DNA of 64,000 nucleotides, from positions 248,001 through 312,000 of the forward strand of contig NC_065564.1 in the NCBI RefSeq assembly GCF_022605725.1, read 5' to 3'. Below, piece after piece: positions 25,861 through 39,535 of the stretch (within the stretch, counting starts at the first letter, position 1; each line of letters starts with the position of its first letter). This DNA comes from Anthonomus grandis grandis (taxonomy: Eukaryota; Arthropoda; Insecta; Coleoptera; Curculionidae). A model generated the notes under the pieces. It ran no database searches, was not told the origin of the DNA, and saw only the letters and a program-made list of their open reading frames with translations. Both the position numbers and the translations under genes were made by a program.

Positions 25861-28800
25861 ACGAGTTTCTTACTCATGGGAACATTTTTCAAACAACTGC
25901 CAAGAAATGTCAAATAGTTTGCAAAATATCAGGCAGAGTGCCTCAAAATGTCCTTCTGGACTTTACCCTGTAAACCCCAAAATAACTCTGGAAGTATTCA
26001 ACCCTCAAGGGAGTAAATTACATGATTTTATTTGGAAGAAAACCCTTCACCTTTCCCTGGAAGTTTTCCTCAAAGAATCTTAGGCCCAGAAGGGTGTTTC
26101 TTATGCCAAATCCATCCTCAGGCATCACTTTAGGATGGCACGAAACAATTGCCAAGAAAAGTCAAATAGTTTTCAAAATATCAGGCAGAGTGCCTCAAAA
26201 TGTCCTCCTGGACTTTACCCTGTAAACCCTAAAATAACTCTGGAAGTATTCAACCCTCAAGGAAGTAAATTACATGAATTTATTTGGAAGAAAACCCTTC
26301 AACTTTCCCTGCAAGTTTTCCTCAAAGAATCTTACACCCAGAAGGGTGTTTCTTATGCCAAATCCATCCTCAGGGATCACTTTAGGATGGCACGAAACAA
26401 TTGCCAAGAAAAGTCAAATAGTTTTCAAAATATCAGGCAGAGTGCCTCAAAATGTCCTCCTGGACTTTACCCTGTAAACCCTAAAATAACTCTGGAAGTA
26501 TTCAACCCTCAAGGAAGCATAATACATGAATTTATTTGGAAGAAAACCCTTCAACTTTCCCTGAAAGTTTCCTCAAAGAATCTTAGGCCCAGAAGGGCGT
26601 TTCTTATGCCAAATCCATCCCCAGGGATCACTTTAGGATGGCACGAAACAATTGCCAAGAAAAGTCAAATAGTTTTCAAAATATCAGGCCGAGTGCCTCA
26701 AAATGTCCTTCTGGACTTTACCCTGTAAACCCTAAAATAACTCTGAAAGTACTCAACCCTCAAGGAAGCATAATACATGATTTTATTTAGAAGAAAACCC
26801 TCCAACTTTCCCTGGAAGTTTTCCTCAAAGAATCTTAGGTCCAGAAGGGTGTTTCTTATGCCAAATCCATCCTCAGGGATCACTTTAGGATGGCATGAAA
26901 CAATTGCCAAGAAAAGTCAAATAGTTTTCAAAATAACAGGCAGAGTGCCTCAAAATGTCCTTCTGGACTTTGCCCTGTAAACCCTAAAATAACTCTGGAA
27001 GTATTTAACCCTCAAGGAAGTATAATACATGATTTTGTTTGGAAGAAAACCCTTCAACTTTTCCTGGAAGTTTTCCTCAAAGAATCTTAGGCCCAGAAGG
27101 GTGTTTCTTATGCCAAATCCATCCTCAGGGATCACTTTAGGATGGCATGAAACAATTGCCAAGAAAAGTCAAATAGTTTTCAAAATATCAGGCCGAGTGC
27201 CTCAAAATGTCCTTCTGGACTTTACCCTGTAAACCCTAAAATAACTTTGGAAGTATTTAACCCTCAAGGAAATAAATTACATGATTTTATTCGGAAGAAA
27301 ACCCTTCAACTTTCCCTGCAAGTTTTCCTCAAAGAATCTTAGACCCAAAAGGGTGTTTCTTATGCCAAATTCATCTTCAGGCATCACTTTAGGATGGCAC
27401 GAAACAATTGCCAAGAAAAGTCAAATAGTTTTCAAAATATCAGGCAGAGTGCCTCAAAATGTCCTTCTGGACTTTACCCTGTAAACCCTAAAATAACTCT
27501 GGAAGCATTCAACCCTCAAGGAAGTAAATTACATGAATTTATTTGGAAGAAAACCCTTCACCTTTCCCTGGAAGTTTTCCTCAAAGTATCTTAGGCCCAG
27601 AAGGGTGTTTCTTATGCCAAATCCATCCTCAGGGATCACTTTAGGATGGCACGAAACAATTGCCAAGAAAAGTCAAATAGTTTTCAAAATATCAGGCAGA
27701 GTGCCTCAAAATGTCCTTTTGGACTTTACCCTGTAAACCCTAAAATAACTCTGGAAGCATTCAACCCTCAAGGAAGTAAATTACATGAATTTATTTGGAA
27801 GAAAACCCTTCACCTTTCCCTGGAAGTTTTCCTCAAAGTATCTTAGGCCCAGAAGGGTGTTTCTTATGCCAAATCCATCCTCAGGGATCACTTTAGGATG
27901 GCACGAAACAATTGCCAAGAAAAGTCAAATAGTTTTCAAAATATCAGGCAGAGTGCCTCAAAATGTCCTTCTGGACTTTACCCTGTAAACCCTAAAATAA
28001 CTCTGAAAGTACTCAACCCTCAAGGACGTATAATACATGAATTTATTTGGAAGAAAACCCTCCAACTTTCCCTGGAAGTTTTCCTCAAAGAATCTTAGAC
28101 CCAGAAGGGTGTTTCTTATGCCAAATCCATCTTCAGGGATCACTTTAGGATGGCACAAAACAATTGCCAAGAAATGTCAAATAGTTTTCAAAATATCAGG
28201 CAGAGTGCCTCAAAATTTCTTCTGGACTTTGCCCTGAAAACCCTAAAATAACTCTGGAAGCATTCAACCCTCAAGGAAGTATAATACATGGTTTTATTTG
28301 GAAGAAATCCCTCCACCTTTCCCTGGAAGTTTTCCTCAAAGAATCTTAGGCCCAGAAGGGTGTTTCTTATGCCAAATCCATCCTCAGGCATCACTTTAGG
28401 ATGGCACGAAACAATTGCCAAGAAAAGTCAAATAGTTTTCAAAATATCAGGCTGAGTGCCTCAAAATGTCCTTCTGGACTTTATCCTGTAAACCCTAAAA
28501 TAACTCTGAAAGTACTCAACCCTCAAGGAAGTAAATTACATCAATTTATTTGGAAGAAATCCCTCCAACTTTCCCTGGAAGTTTTCCTCAAAGAATCTTA
28601 GACCCAGAAGGGTGTTTCTTATGCCAAATCCATCCTCAGGGATCACTTTAGGATGGCACGAAACAATTGCCAAGAAAAGTCAAATAGTTTTCAAAATATC
28701 AGGCAGAGTGCCTCAAAATGTCCTTCTGGACTTTACCCTGTAAACCCTAAAATAACTCTAAAAGTACTCAACCCTCAAGGACGTATAATACATGATTTTA

Positions 28801-29905
28801 TTTGGAAGAAAACTCTCCAACTTTCCCTGGAAGTTTCCTCAAAGAATCTTAGGCCCAGAAGGGCGTTTCTTATGCCAAATCCATCCTCAGGCATCACTTT
28901 AGGATGGCACGAAACAATTGCCAAAAAAAGTCAAATAGTTTTCAAAATATCAGGCCGAGTGCCTCAAAATGTCCTTCTGGACTTTACCCTGTAAACCCTA
29001 AAATAACTCTGAAAGTACTCAACCCTCAAGGAAGTAAATTACATCAATTTATTTGGAAGAAATCCCTCCAACTTTCCCTGGAAGTTTTCCTCAAAGAATC
29101 TTAGACCCAGAAGGGTGTTTCTTATGCCAAATCCATCCTCAGGGATCACTTTAGGATGGCACGAAACAATTGCCAAGAAAAGTCAAATAGTTTTCAAAAT
29201 ATCAGGCAGAGTGCCTCAAAATGTCCTTCTGGACTTTACCCTGTAAACCCTAAAATAACTCTAAAAGTACTCAACCCTCAAGGACGTATAATACATGATT
29301 TTATTTGGAAGAAAACTCTCCAACTTTCCCTGGAAGTTTCCTCAAAGAATCTTAGGCCCAGAAGGGCGTTTCTTATGCCAAATCCATCCTCAGGCATCAC
29401 TTTAGGATGGCACGAAACAATTGCCAAAAAAAGTCAAATAGTTTTCAAAATATCAGGCCGAGTGCCTCAAAATGTCCTTCTGGACTTTACCCTGTAAACC
29501 CTAAAATAACTCTGGAAGTATTTAACCCTCAAGGAAGTATAATACATGATTTTGTTTGGAAGAAAACCTTTCAACTTTCCCTGGAAGTTTCCTCAAAGAA
29601 TCTTAGGCCCAGAAGGGTGTTTCTTATGCCAAATCCATCCTCAGGGATCACTTTAGGATGGCACGAAACAATTGCCAAGAAAAGTCAAATAGTTTTGAAA
29701 ATATCAGGCAGAGTGCCTCAAAATGTCCTTTTGGACTTTGCCCTGTAAACCCTAAAATAACTCTGAAAGTACTCAACCCTCAAGGAAGCATAATACATGA
29801 ATTTATTTGGAAGAAATCCCTCCAACATTCCCTGGAAGTTTTCCTCAAATAATCTTAGGCCCAGAAGGGTGTTTCTTATGCCAAATCCATCCTCAGGGAT
29901 AGCTC
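25861..29905. repeat. 252-bp satellite family E, ~16 copies
   Basis: The unit TTTAGGATGGCACGAAACAA ... TTATGCCAAATCCATCC repeats every 252 bp (ATG landmarks at 27029, 27281, 27533, 27785 and 28037), with one unit a base shorter where GTTTTCC is GTTTCC. As 252 is 84 codons, short frames recur in two plus-strand phases and one minus-strand phase. None resembles a known protein. Larger blocks are duplicated too: 28401-28994 and 28904-29497 repeat the same pair of unit types. Confidence 0.94.
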
Positions 29906-31279
29906 AAAGATGCTTGGGAGCTTCAACTACTAGTTTTTTCCCACAGGACCTCTCTCTCTTCTATTTCCTTTATGAAGGACATTTCTGGTCATAATTATTG
30001 CCCCTGGCCCCTCTACCTCTTCAAATGAGTTCTATCTAAAGGTCGTGGCCTTCTGCCCCAACTATTTCCTTTAATAAGGGCGCGGGCAATTTCCTCTTGT
30101 GATTAAACAAACATAGAATACGGAATGCTGAATAATAAAATTTATCGAATATACCACATACGAGAAGCCCCCCCGGGGGGCATTAAAACCGGCCCCCTGA
30201 AATTAATCTCGGATGTATGGGAACGTTTGTTAGTTGTTGTTGTTTTTTTGCTGGTTGTTAACGGACAACAGCATCCTGATTTTTTCTTCGTCGTTTCTTA
30301 TTAAATTAACAAGTGGCCGCGGGATTTACAGTTAAAAGTTAATTTCCATGAGATAAAGCGGCAAGAAACAATCGCTTCATGTCTCGCCCTTCTTTCCTCC
30401 CCCGTAGGGGCCAACGAATTTTTACTATCCGGGGATTTTAATTAAAAAAGAGCGTAGAAACGCGAAATTAACAACGGGCTCGAATATATTTCAGAAATTC
30501 CGTTGAAATTTAATTAAAAATACCTTTATCTGTGTTTTAGTGCGCAACGGGTTTTCAGCACGTTTCAGGTGCTTAAAACATTGACCTTATTCACGTTGAT
30601 TTTGACACCGAACGTCCCTAGATGGCACCCAAAGAACATCTGTTCGTTAAAACCATGAAGTTTTGTTTGACCTTCCTTAGGATGGTAATAATGTGCAAGT
30701 GTGTGTTCATTTATAGGGGAACCGGAGAAATAACGCACGCAAAGTTGATCAGCCGTTTAAGATACGGGCGCAGCGTGATGATGAAGAAGAAGAAGAAGAA
30801 AAGTCTTAGGAGAGTCAAAAGAAGAAGAAGAAGAATGTTGAAATACCGAAGGCTATAAACGGGCGCGAGATAATAGATTGCGCGCCCATGTGGTTAGAGC
30901 GTGTACGTGCACGAAGGACGTCGGTAAATTCGCGTTTTTCGCCATCATCATCATCATCATCATCGGAGTCCTGGTCGTCGTTGTTGCGAAATTGATGAGA
31001 GCCACGTAAATTATCGGGCAGAAGAAGTAGAAGAGGGAAAAGTGGTGGAGAGACGGCGCACCGTACATTATATCTCCTATATATGGTCGCGCGGTTTCTA
31101 AATAAGTGGATGTGGAAGTGTGGGTAATTTTCTATGTGGTCACGTGGGCCCTCGGCTCGCTTTTGCTTATTTTTTTTTTCTGGAGTGGAGTCTGGAGTGG
31201 ATTAGATTCGGTGCAAGAAAATCCCACTTCTGAAAAATGTGTGACGAATAATTGGCACTTGAATTCATCTGATTTGGGA
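29906..31279. other. Unique island with microsatellites
   Basis: Single-copy sequence between arrays E and F. It includes a GAAGAA-rich run at 30780-30835, CATCATCAT repeats near 30943-30963 and CCCCCCGGGGGG near 30170. A 78-codon plus-strand frame (30622-30858) ends in a lysine/arginine run produced by the microsatellite. I see no credible gene. The last ~180 bp may be a very diverged edge of family F. Confidence 0.45.
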
Positions 31280-34200
31280 ATTTTTTGGATGATCCTTATG
31301 AAATTATCTTTCTCGTTTGTAAAGATTGTCTTTATGTCGAAACAAGGCAATTTTTAGAAGATCCAGGACTTAACTGAAGAGTGAAACGCGGTTGAATGCA
31401 AAAAAGTCGACTTTTCGGCACGTAAACCGACCTGGGTTCCAAGATTCATGGACGATCGCTATGAAATGATGTTTATCGTTTGTGAAGATCATAATTACGT
31501 CAGAAAAGTACAATTTCCAGACGATCCAGGACATAACCGAAGAGTGATACGCGATTGAATGCGAAAAAGTGGACTTTTGACCCAGTTTTAGGCACATAAA
31601 CCCTCCTGAGTCCCAAGATTCATGGACGATCGCTATGAAATGATGTTTATCGTTTGTGAAGAACATAATTACATTGGAAAAGTACAATTTCCAGACGATC
31701 CAGGACATAACCGAAGAGCGAAAAGCGGTTGAATGCGAAAAAGTGGACTTTTGACCTAGTTTTAGGCACATAAACCCTCCTGGGTTCCAAGATTCATGGA
31801 CAATCGGTATGAAATCATGTTTAACATTCGTGAAGAACATAATTACATTGGAAAAGTACAATTTCCAGACGATCCAGGACATAACCGAAGAGTGAAATGC
31901 GGTTGAATTCGAAAAAGTGGACTTTTGACCCAGTTTTCGGCACCTAAACCCTCCTCTGTTCCAAGATTCATGGACCATCGCTATGAAATCCTGTTTAACG
32001 TTTGTGAAGAACATAATTACATTGGAAAAGTACAATTTCCAGACGATCCAGAACATAACCGAAGAGTGAAACGCGGTTGAATGCGAAAAAGTAGACTTTT
32101 GACCCAGTTTTAGGCACATAAACCCTCCTCAGTCCCAAGATTCATGGACGATCGCTATGAAATGATGTTTAACGTTTGTGAAGAACATAATTACATTGAA
32201 AAAGTACAATTTCCAGACGATCCAGAACATAACCGAAGAGTGAAACGCGGTTGAATGCGAAAAAGTAGACTTTTGACCCAGTTTTAGGCACATAAACCCT
32301 CCTCAGTCCCAAGATTCATGGACGATCTCTATGAAATCATGTTTAACATTTGTGAAGAACATAATTACATTGGAAAAGTACAATTTCCAGGCGATCCAGG
32401 ACATAAACGAAGAGTGAAACGCGGTTGAATGCAAAAAAGTGGACTTTTGACCCAGTTTTAGGCACATAAACCCTCGTGGGTTCCAAGATTCATGGACGAT
32501 CGCTATGAAATGACGTTTATCGTTTGTGAAGAACATAATTACATTGGAAAAGTACAATTTCAACACGATCCAGGACATAACCGAAGAGTGAAACGCGGTT
32601 GAATGCGAAAAAGTGGACTTTTGACCCATTTTTCGGCACATAAACCCTCGTGGGTTCCAAGGTTTATGGAGGATCGCTATGAAATCATGTTCAACGTTTG
32701 TGAAGAATATAATTACATTGGAAAAGTACAATTTCCAGACGATCCAGGACATAACCGAAGAGTGAAACGCGGTTGAATGCGAAAAAGTAGACTTTTGACC
32801 CAGTTTTAGGCACATAAACCCTCCTCAGTCCCAAGATTCATGGACGATCTCTATGAAATCATGTTTAACATTTGTGAAGAACATAATTACATTGGAAAAG
32901 TACAATTTCCAGACGATCCAGGACATAACCGAAGAGTGATACGCGGTTGAATGCGAAAAAGTGGATTTTTGACCCATTTTTAGGCACATAAACCCTCCTC
33001 AGTCCCAAGATTCATGGACGATCGCTATGAAATGATGTTTAACGTTTGTGAAGAACATAATTACATTGGAAAAGTATAATTTCCAAATGATCCAGGACAT
33101 AACTAAAGAGTGAAACGCGGTTGAATGCGAAAAAGTGAACTTTTGACCCATTTTTAGGCACATAAACTCTCCTCAGTCCTAAGATTCATGGACGATCTCT
33201 ATGAAATCATGTTTAACATTTGTGAAGAACATAATTACATTGGAAAAGTACAATTTCCAGACGATCCAGGACATAACCGAAGAGTGATACGCGGTTGAAT
33301 GCGAAAAAAGTGGATTTTTGACCCAGTTTTAGGCACATAAACCCTCCTGAGTCCCAAGATTCATGGACGATCGCTATGAAATGATGTTTATCGTGTGTGA
33401 AGATCATAATTACGTAAGAAAAGTACAATTTCCAGACGATCCAGGACATAACCGAAGAGTGAAACGCGGTTGAATTCGAAAAAGTGGACTTTTGACCCAG
33501 TTTTAGGCACATAAACCCTCCTAGGTTCCAAGATTCATGAACGATCGCTATGAAATCATGTTTAACGTTTGTAAAGAACATAATTACATCAGAAAAGTAT
33601 AATTTCCAGACGATCCAGAACATAACCTAAGAGTAAAACGCGGTTGAATGCGAAAAAGTGAACTTTTGACCCAGTTTTCGGCACATAAACCCTTCTGAAT
33701 CCCAAGATTCATAGACGATCGCTATGAAATGATGTTCATCATTTGTAAAGAACATAATTACATTGGAAAAGTACAATTTCCAAACGATCCAGGACATAAC
33801 CGAAGAGCGAAAAGCGGTTGAATGCGAAAAAGTGGACTTTTGACCTAGTTTTAGGCACATAAACCCTCCTCAGTCCCAAGATTCATGGACGATCGCTATG
33901 AAATGATGTTTATCGTGTGTGAAGATCATAATTACGTAAGAAAAGTACAATTTCCAGACGATCCAGGACTTAACCCAAGAGTGACACGCGGTTGAATGCG
34001 AAAAAGTAGACTTTTGACCCAGTTTTAGGCACATAAACCCTCCTCAGTCCCAAGATTCATGGACGATCGCTATGAAATGATGTTTGTCGTTTGTGAAGAT
34101 CATAATTACGTAAGAAAAGTACAATTTCCAGACGATCCAGGACATAACCGAAGAGTAAAACGCGGTTGAATTCGAAAAAAGTAGACTTTTGACCCATTTT

Positions 34201-35560
34201 TCGGCACATAAGCCCTCGTGGATCCCAAGATTCATGAACGATCGCTATAAAATCATGTTTAACGTTTGTGAAGAACATAATTACATTGGAAAAGTATAAT
34301 TTCCAGACGATCCAGGACATAACCGAAGAGCGAAAAGCGGTTGAATGCGAAAAAGTGGACTTTTGACCTAGTTTTAGGCACATAAACCCTCCTGGGTTCC
34401 AAGATTCATGGACAATCGGTATGAAATCATGTTTAACATTCGTGAAGAACATAATTACATTGGAAAAGTACAATTTCAAGACGATCCAGGACATAACCCA
34501 AGAGTGAAACGCGGTTGAATGCGAAAAAGAAGACTTTTGACTCATTTTTAGGCACATAAACCCTCCTCAGTCCCAAGATTCATGGACGATCGCTATGAAA
34601 TGAACTTTCTCGTATGTAAAGATCATAATTACATCAGAAAAGTATAATTTCCAGACGATCCAAGACATACCAGAAGAGTGAAACGCGGTTGAATGCGAAA
34701 AAGTGGATTTTTGACCCATTTTTAGGCACATAAACCCTCCTCAGTCCCAAGATTCATGAACGATCGCTATGAAATCATGTTTAACATTTGTGAAAAACAT
34801 AATTACATTGGAAAAGTACAATTTCCAAACGATCCAGGACATAACCGAAGAGTGACACGCGGTTGAATTCGAAAAAGTGGACTTTTGACCCAGTTTTAGG
34901 CACATAAACCCTCCTAGATTCCAAGATTCATGAACGATCGCTATGAAATCATGTTTAACGTTTGTGAAGAACATAATTACATCAGAAAAGTATAATTTCC
35001 AGACGATCCAGAACATAACCTAAGAGTGAAACGCGGTTGAATGCAAAAAAGTGAATTTTTGACCCATTTTTAGGCACATAAACCCTCCTCAGTCCCAAGA
35101 TTCATGGACGATCGCTATGAAATGATGTTTAACATTCGTGAAGAACATAATTACATTGGAAAAGTACAATTTCCAGACGACCAGGACTTAACCGAAGAGT
35201 GACACGCGGTTGAATGCTAAAAAGTGGACTTTTGACCCAGTTTTAGGCACATAAACCCTCCTCAATCCCAAGATTCATGGACGATCGGTATGAAATCATG
35301 TTTAACGTGTGTGAAGAACATAATTACATCGGAAAAGTAGAATTTCCAAACGATCCAGGGCATAACCTAAAAGGGAAACGCGGTTGAATGCGAAAAAGTC
35401 GACTTTCGACCCATTTTTAGGCTCATAAACCCTCCTCTGCCCCAAGATTCATGGACGATCGCTATGAAATGATGTTCATCATTTGTGAAGAACATAATTA
35501 CATTGGAAAAGTACAATTTCCAGACGATCCAGGCCATAACCGAAGCCTAAAATGCGATTG
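31280..35560 (+). repeat. 174-bp satellite family F, left block (~24 copies)
   Basis: GACGATCGCTATGAAAT recurs at 31451 and 31625, and its variant GACAATCGGTATGAAAT at 31799, a 174-bp period. Units share ATTTCCAGACGATCCAGGAC, GAGTGAAACGCGGTTGAATG, TGACCCAGTTTTAGGCACA and AACCCTCCT. Minus-strand frames of up to 249 codons result from the codon-multiple period. The unit aligns from end to end with family D in its first ~110 bp, so D and F share an ancestor. Confidence 0.94.
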
Positions 35561-36997
35561 AATGCCTCATAATTCATCATTTAAACGCTCAAAACTCTTC
35601 ACAAATCCGTTAACTAACGCCACTGAACGCCCCGACCGTTTCCAATTTCCCTTTTGTGAATTATTCTCGCATTCATCATCAGCAGCCTTCATATCATCCC
35701 GAACGTCATCCTCAGATTTTTACCCATTTCTTCTTCATCAACATCTAGACTTCATCCTTGTCAGACAAGCTATCAAAATGCAAATAAGCGTAAACCGCTC
35801 TATACGGCTCTCTTTCTCTCTCACCACTTGAAATATCCATTTAGTTTTTACGACTGGCGGCCAATGTGTTTTTAGACATCGGCATTAGGAATCGCATTAA
35901 ACCGAAATGCAATAATAGCACCAGCAATTATCACTTTATTACTTTTCGCTTCGTTGTAGTTGTTATCGATTGATATCGATGTGTGTGAGAGAGTGAGCGA
36001 GACAAAAAAGGAGAGGCGAGTGGGACAGAGACATTCTGCATTACACGCTACCCACGGCCCTTTGTTCTTCGAGAGTATTATAGTGTAGGCACATGTTGGC
36101 GGCCTTGGGACTCGGACCCGCCGTATTTTCCCTCCGATATCCACTTCTATAATATGCACGTTGGTTCTGATTTAATGGCGGCAAGAAGAAGAAGGAAGAC
36201 GAAGAAAAAAAAACGAAAGAAAAAGAGAAACACGGGCGTGAGGGAGATTTTTCTCGTAAACTTTCCCGAATGGGGCGATTTCGTGCCGATACATTGCGAG
36301 TTAACGGGGTCATCGGTTTATGGCCTAATTTTCGGTCGGATTGATCGGAAAGAGGGACGTGAGTGACTCATTTAACGCACCAATTACGTCCTGGATCTCG
36401 TTTAAATCGCTTTTTTCCGCCCCCCTTACGAACATCGAATTACTCCCTAAGGACCCTAAAGTAGCCGATAATAATAACTTCTCTGACCCGTAAAAACTGT
36501 TAAGCAGTTAGTTATTTATTATACGATTGGTGCGGATTTCGTCGCCGTTTTTTTTCCTGAGGACGGTCCTGTGCGACACGTACGTGGCGATCTTCGGGGC
36601 CAATCGGATCGCCGGAAGAAGCACAGGGACGTACTTGCGTTAAAGTTCCTTCAAAAATAGAAGGGGGTTATGTAATCTTTTGGAGATATACGAGCGACAT
36701 TAAAAACGGCGATATTTTAGTAACGTAATATATATGTATACCGAAAACAAACGAATAAAGATTTATTTATTGGCGCCTTATAAGGCCCGCCGAAGCGGAG
36801 GCGTCTCTCTCTGTAGTAATTCAGACGTTACGTAACCGTCGTAAAAAGCAAAAGTGAAAATTATTTTTTTTTTTCTTTTCTTTGTGCCCTCGTTAATTTG
36901 ATCTTTTATGGGTTAAATCGGGTTGTTAAGGGAACTTTTTGTTGTCCAAGTTGTTAATTATTGCGTTTTTCTGATGTAATGGAGATATTTACAGAGG
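35561..36997. other. Unique GC-richer island splitting array F
   Basis: About 1.4 kb of single-copy DNA inserted between two blocks of family F. It includes a TATA-like CTATAATA near 36146, a plus-strand ATGGCGGC start at 36175 followed by an Arg/Lys-rich frame, and GGGACGTGAGTG near 36355-36366 that resembles a splice donor. A two-helix hairpin lies at 36566-36630 and CCTTATAAGG near 36775. I cannot match any frame to a known protein. It could be a first exon or regulatory element of a gene whose other exons are outside recognition. Confidence 0.4.
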
Positions 36998-39535
36998 ACA
37001 GAGATCATTTCATGGCGATCGTCCAAGAATCTTGGGGGTCAGGAGGGTTAATGTGACGAAAATTGACTTTTTCACACATAAACCTTCCTGAGTCTCAAGA
37101 TTCATGGACGATCGCTATGAAATGATGCTTATCGTTTGTGAAGATCATAATTACGTAAGAAAAGTATAATTTCCAGATGATCCAGGACATAACCAAAGAG
37201 TGACATGCGGTTGAATACGAAAAAGTGGACTTTTGACCCAGTTTTTGGCACATAAACCCTCCTGAGTCTCAAGATTCATGGACGATCGCTATGAAATCAT
37301 CATTCTCGTATGTAAAGATCATAATTACGTAAGAAAAATACAATTTACAGATAATCCAGGACATAACTTGAAAGTGAAACGCGGTTGAATGCGAAAAAGT
37401 GGACTTTTGACCCAGTTTTTGGCACTTAAACCCTCCTGAGTCTCAAGATTCATGGACGATCGCTATGAAATCATCATTCTCGTATGTAAAGATCATAATT
37501 ACTTAAGAAAAGTACAATTTCCAGACGATCCAGGACATACCCGAGGAGTGACACGCGGTTGAATGCGAAAAAGTGGACTTTTGACCCAGTTTTCGGCACA
37601 TAAACCCTCCTGAGTCTCAAGATTTATGGACGATCGCTATGAAATGATCATTTTCGTATGTAAAGATCATAATTACGTAAGAAAAGTATGATTTCCAGAC
37701 AATCCAAGACATAACCGAAGAGTGACACGCGGTTGAATGCGAAAAAGTGGACTTTTGACCCAGTTTTTAGCACTTAAACCCTCCTGAGTCTCAAGATTCA
37801 TGGACGATCGCTATGAAATGATCTTTATCGTCTGTAAAGATCATAATTACGTAAGCAAAGTACGATTTCCAGACGATCCAGGACATAACCAAAGAGTGAA
37901 AAGCGGTTGAATGCGAAAAAGTGGACTTTTGACCCAGTTTTCGGCACATAAACTCTCCTGAGTCCCAAGATTTATAAACGATCGCTATGAAATGATGTTT
38001 ATCGTTTGTGAAGATCATAATTACGTTAGAAAAGTACGACTTCCAGACAATTCAGGACATAACCGAAGAGTGACACGCGGTTGAATGCGAAAAAGTGGAC
38101 TTTTGACCCAGTTTTTGGCACTTAAACCCTCCTGAGTCCCAAGATTCATGGACGATCGCTATGAAATGATCATTCTCGTATGTAAAGATCATAATTACGT
38201 AAGAAAAGTACGATTTCCAGACAATCCAGGACATAACCGAAGAGTGACACTTGGTTGAATGCGAAAAAGTGGACTTTTGACCCAGTTTTTAGCACAAAAA
38301 CCCTCCTGAGTCCCAAGATTCATGGACGATCGCTATGAAATGATCATTCACGTATGTAAAAATCACAATTACGTCAGAAAAGTACAATTTCCAGACGATC
38401 CAAGACATAACAGAAGAGTGACACGCGGTTGAATGCAAAAAAGTGGACTTTTGACCCAGTTTTTGGCACTTAAACCCTCCTGAGTCCCAAGATTCATGGA
38501 CGATCGCTATGAAATGATCATTCTCGTATGTAAAGATCATAATTACGTAAGAAAAGTACAATTTCCAGACGATCCACGACATAACCGAAGAGTGAAATGC
38601 GGTTGAATGCGAAAAAGTGGACTTTTGACCCAGTTTTTGGCCCTTAAACCCTCCTGAGTCCCAAGATTCATGGACGATCGCTATAAAATGATGCTTATCG
38701 TTTGTGAAGATCATAACTACATCGGAAAAGTACAATTTCCAGACAATCCAGGACATAACCGAAGAGTGGCACGCGGTTAAATGCGAAAAAGTGGACTTTT
38801 GACCCAGTTTTTGGCACTTAAACCCTCCTAAGTCCCAAGACTCATGAACGATCGCTATAAAATGATGTTTATAGTTTGTGGAGATCATAATTAAGTAAGA
38901 AAAGTTTGATTTCTAGACAATCCAAGACATAACAGAAGAGTGACACGCGGTTGAATGCAAAAAAGTGGACTTTTGACCCAGTTTTTGGCACTTAAACCCT
39001 CCTGAGTCTCAAGATTCATAGACGATCGCTATGAAATGCTCATTCTCGTATGTAAAGATCATAATTACGTAAGAAAAATACAATTTCCAGACAATCCAGG
39101 ACATAACCGAAGAGTGACACGCGGTTAAATGCAAAAAAGTGGACTTTTGACCCAGTTTTTGGCACTTAAACCCTCCTGAGTCTCAAAATTCATGGACGAT
39201 CGCTATGAAATGATCATTCTCGTATGTAAAGATCATAAATACGTAAGAAAAGTACGATTTACAGACAATCCAGGACATAACCGAAGAGTGACACGCGGTT
39301 GAATGCGAAAAAGTGGACTTTTGACCCAGTTTTTGGCACTTAAACCCTCCTGAGTCTCAAGATTCACGGAGGATCGCTATGAAATCATCATTCTCGTATG
39401 TAAAGATCATAATTACGTAAGAAAAGTACAATTTCCAGACAATCCAGGACATAACCAAAGAGTGACACACGGTTGAATGCGAAAAACGGGACTTTTGACC
39501 CAGTTTTCGGCACATAAACCCTCCTCAGTCCCAAG
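36998..39535 (+). repeat. 174-bp satellite family F, right block (~14 copies)
   Basis: Same unit as the left block with a slightly different subfamily (TCATTCTCGTATGTAAAGAT, TTTTTGGCACTTAAACC). The first ~50 bp (36998-37050) are in reverse orientation relative to the rest, so the block opens with a head-to-head inverted repeat. Minus-strand open frames again follow the 58-codon period. Confidence 0.93.

Noticed and set aside
25900..29950. Array E considered as a CRISPR-like or transposon array
   Set aside because: Units are 252-bp head-to-tail copies with no constant-repeat/variable-spacer alternation, and the genome is eukaryotic.
31370..34557. Minus-strand repeat proteins (for example 249 and 166 codons)
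   Set aside because: Codon-multiple period of family F; other phases and the plus strand show similar peptides, with no exon signals.
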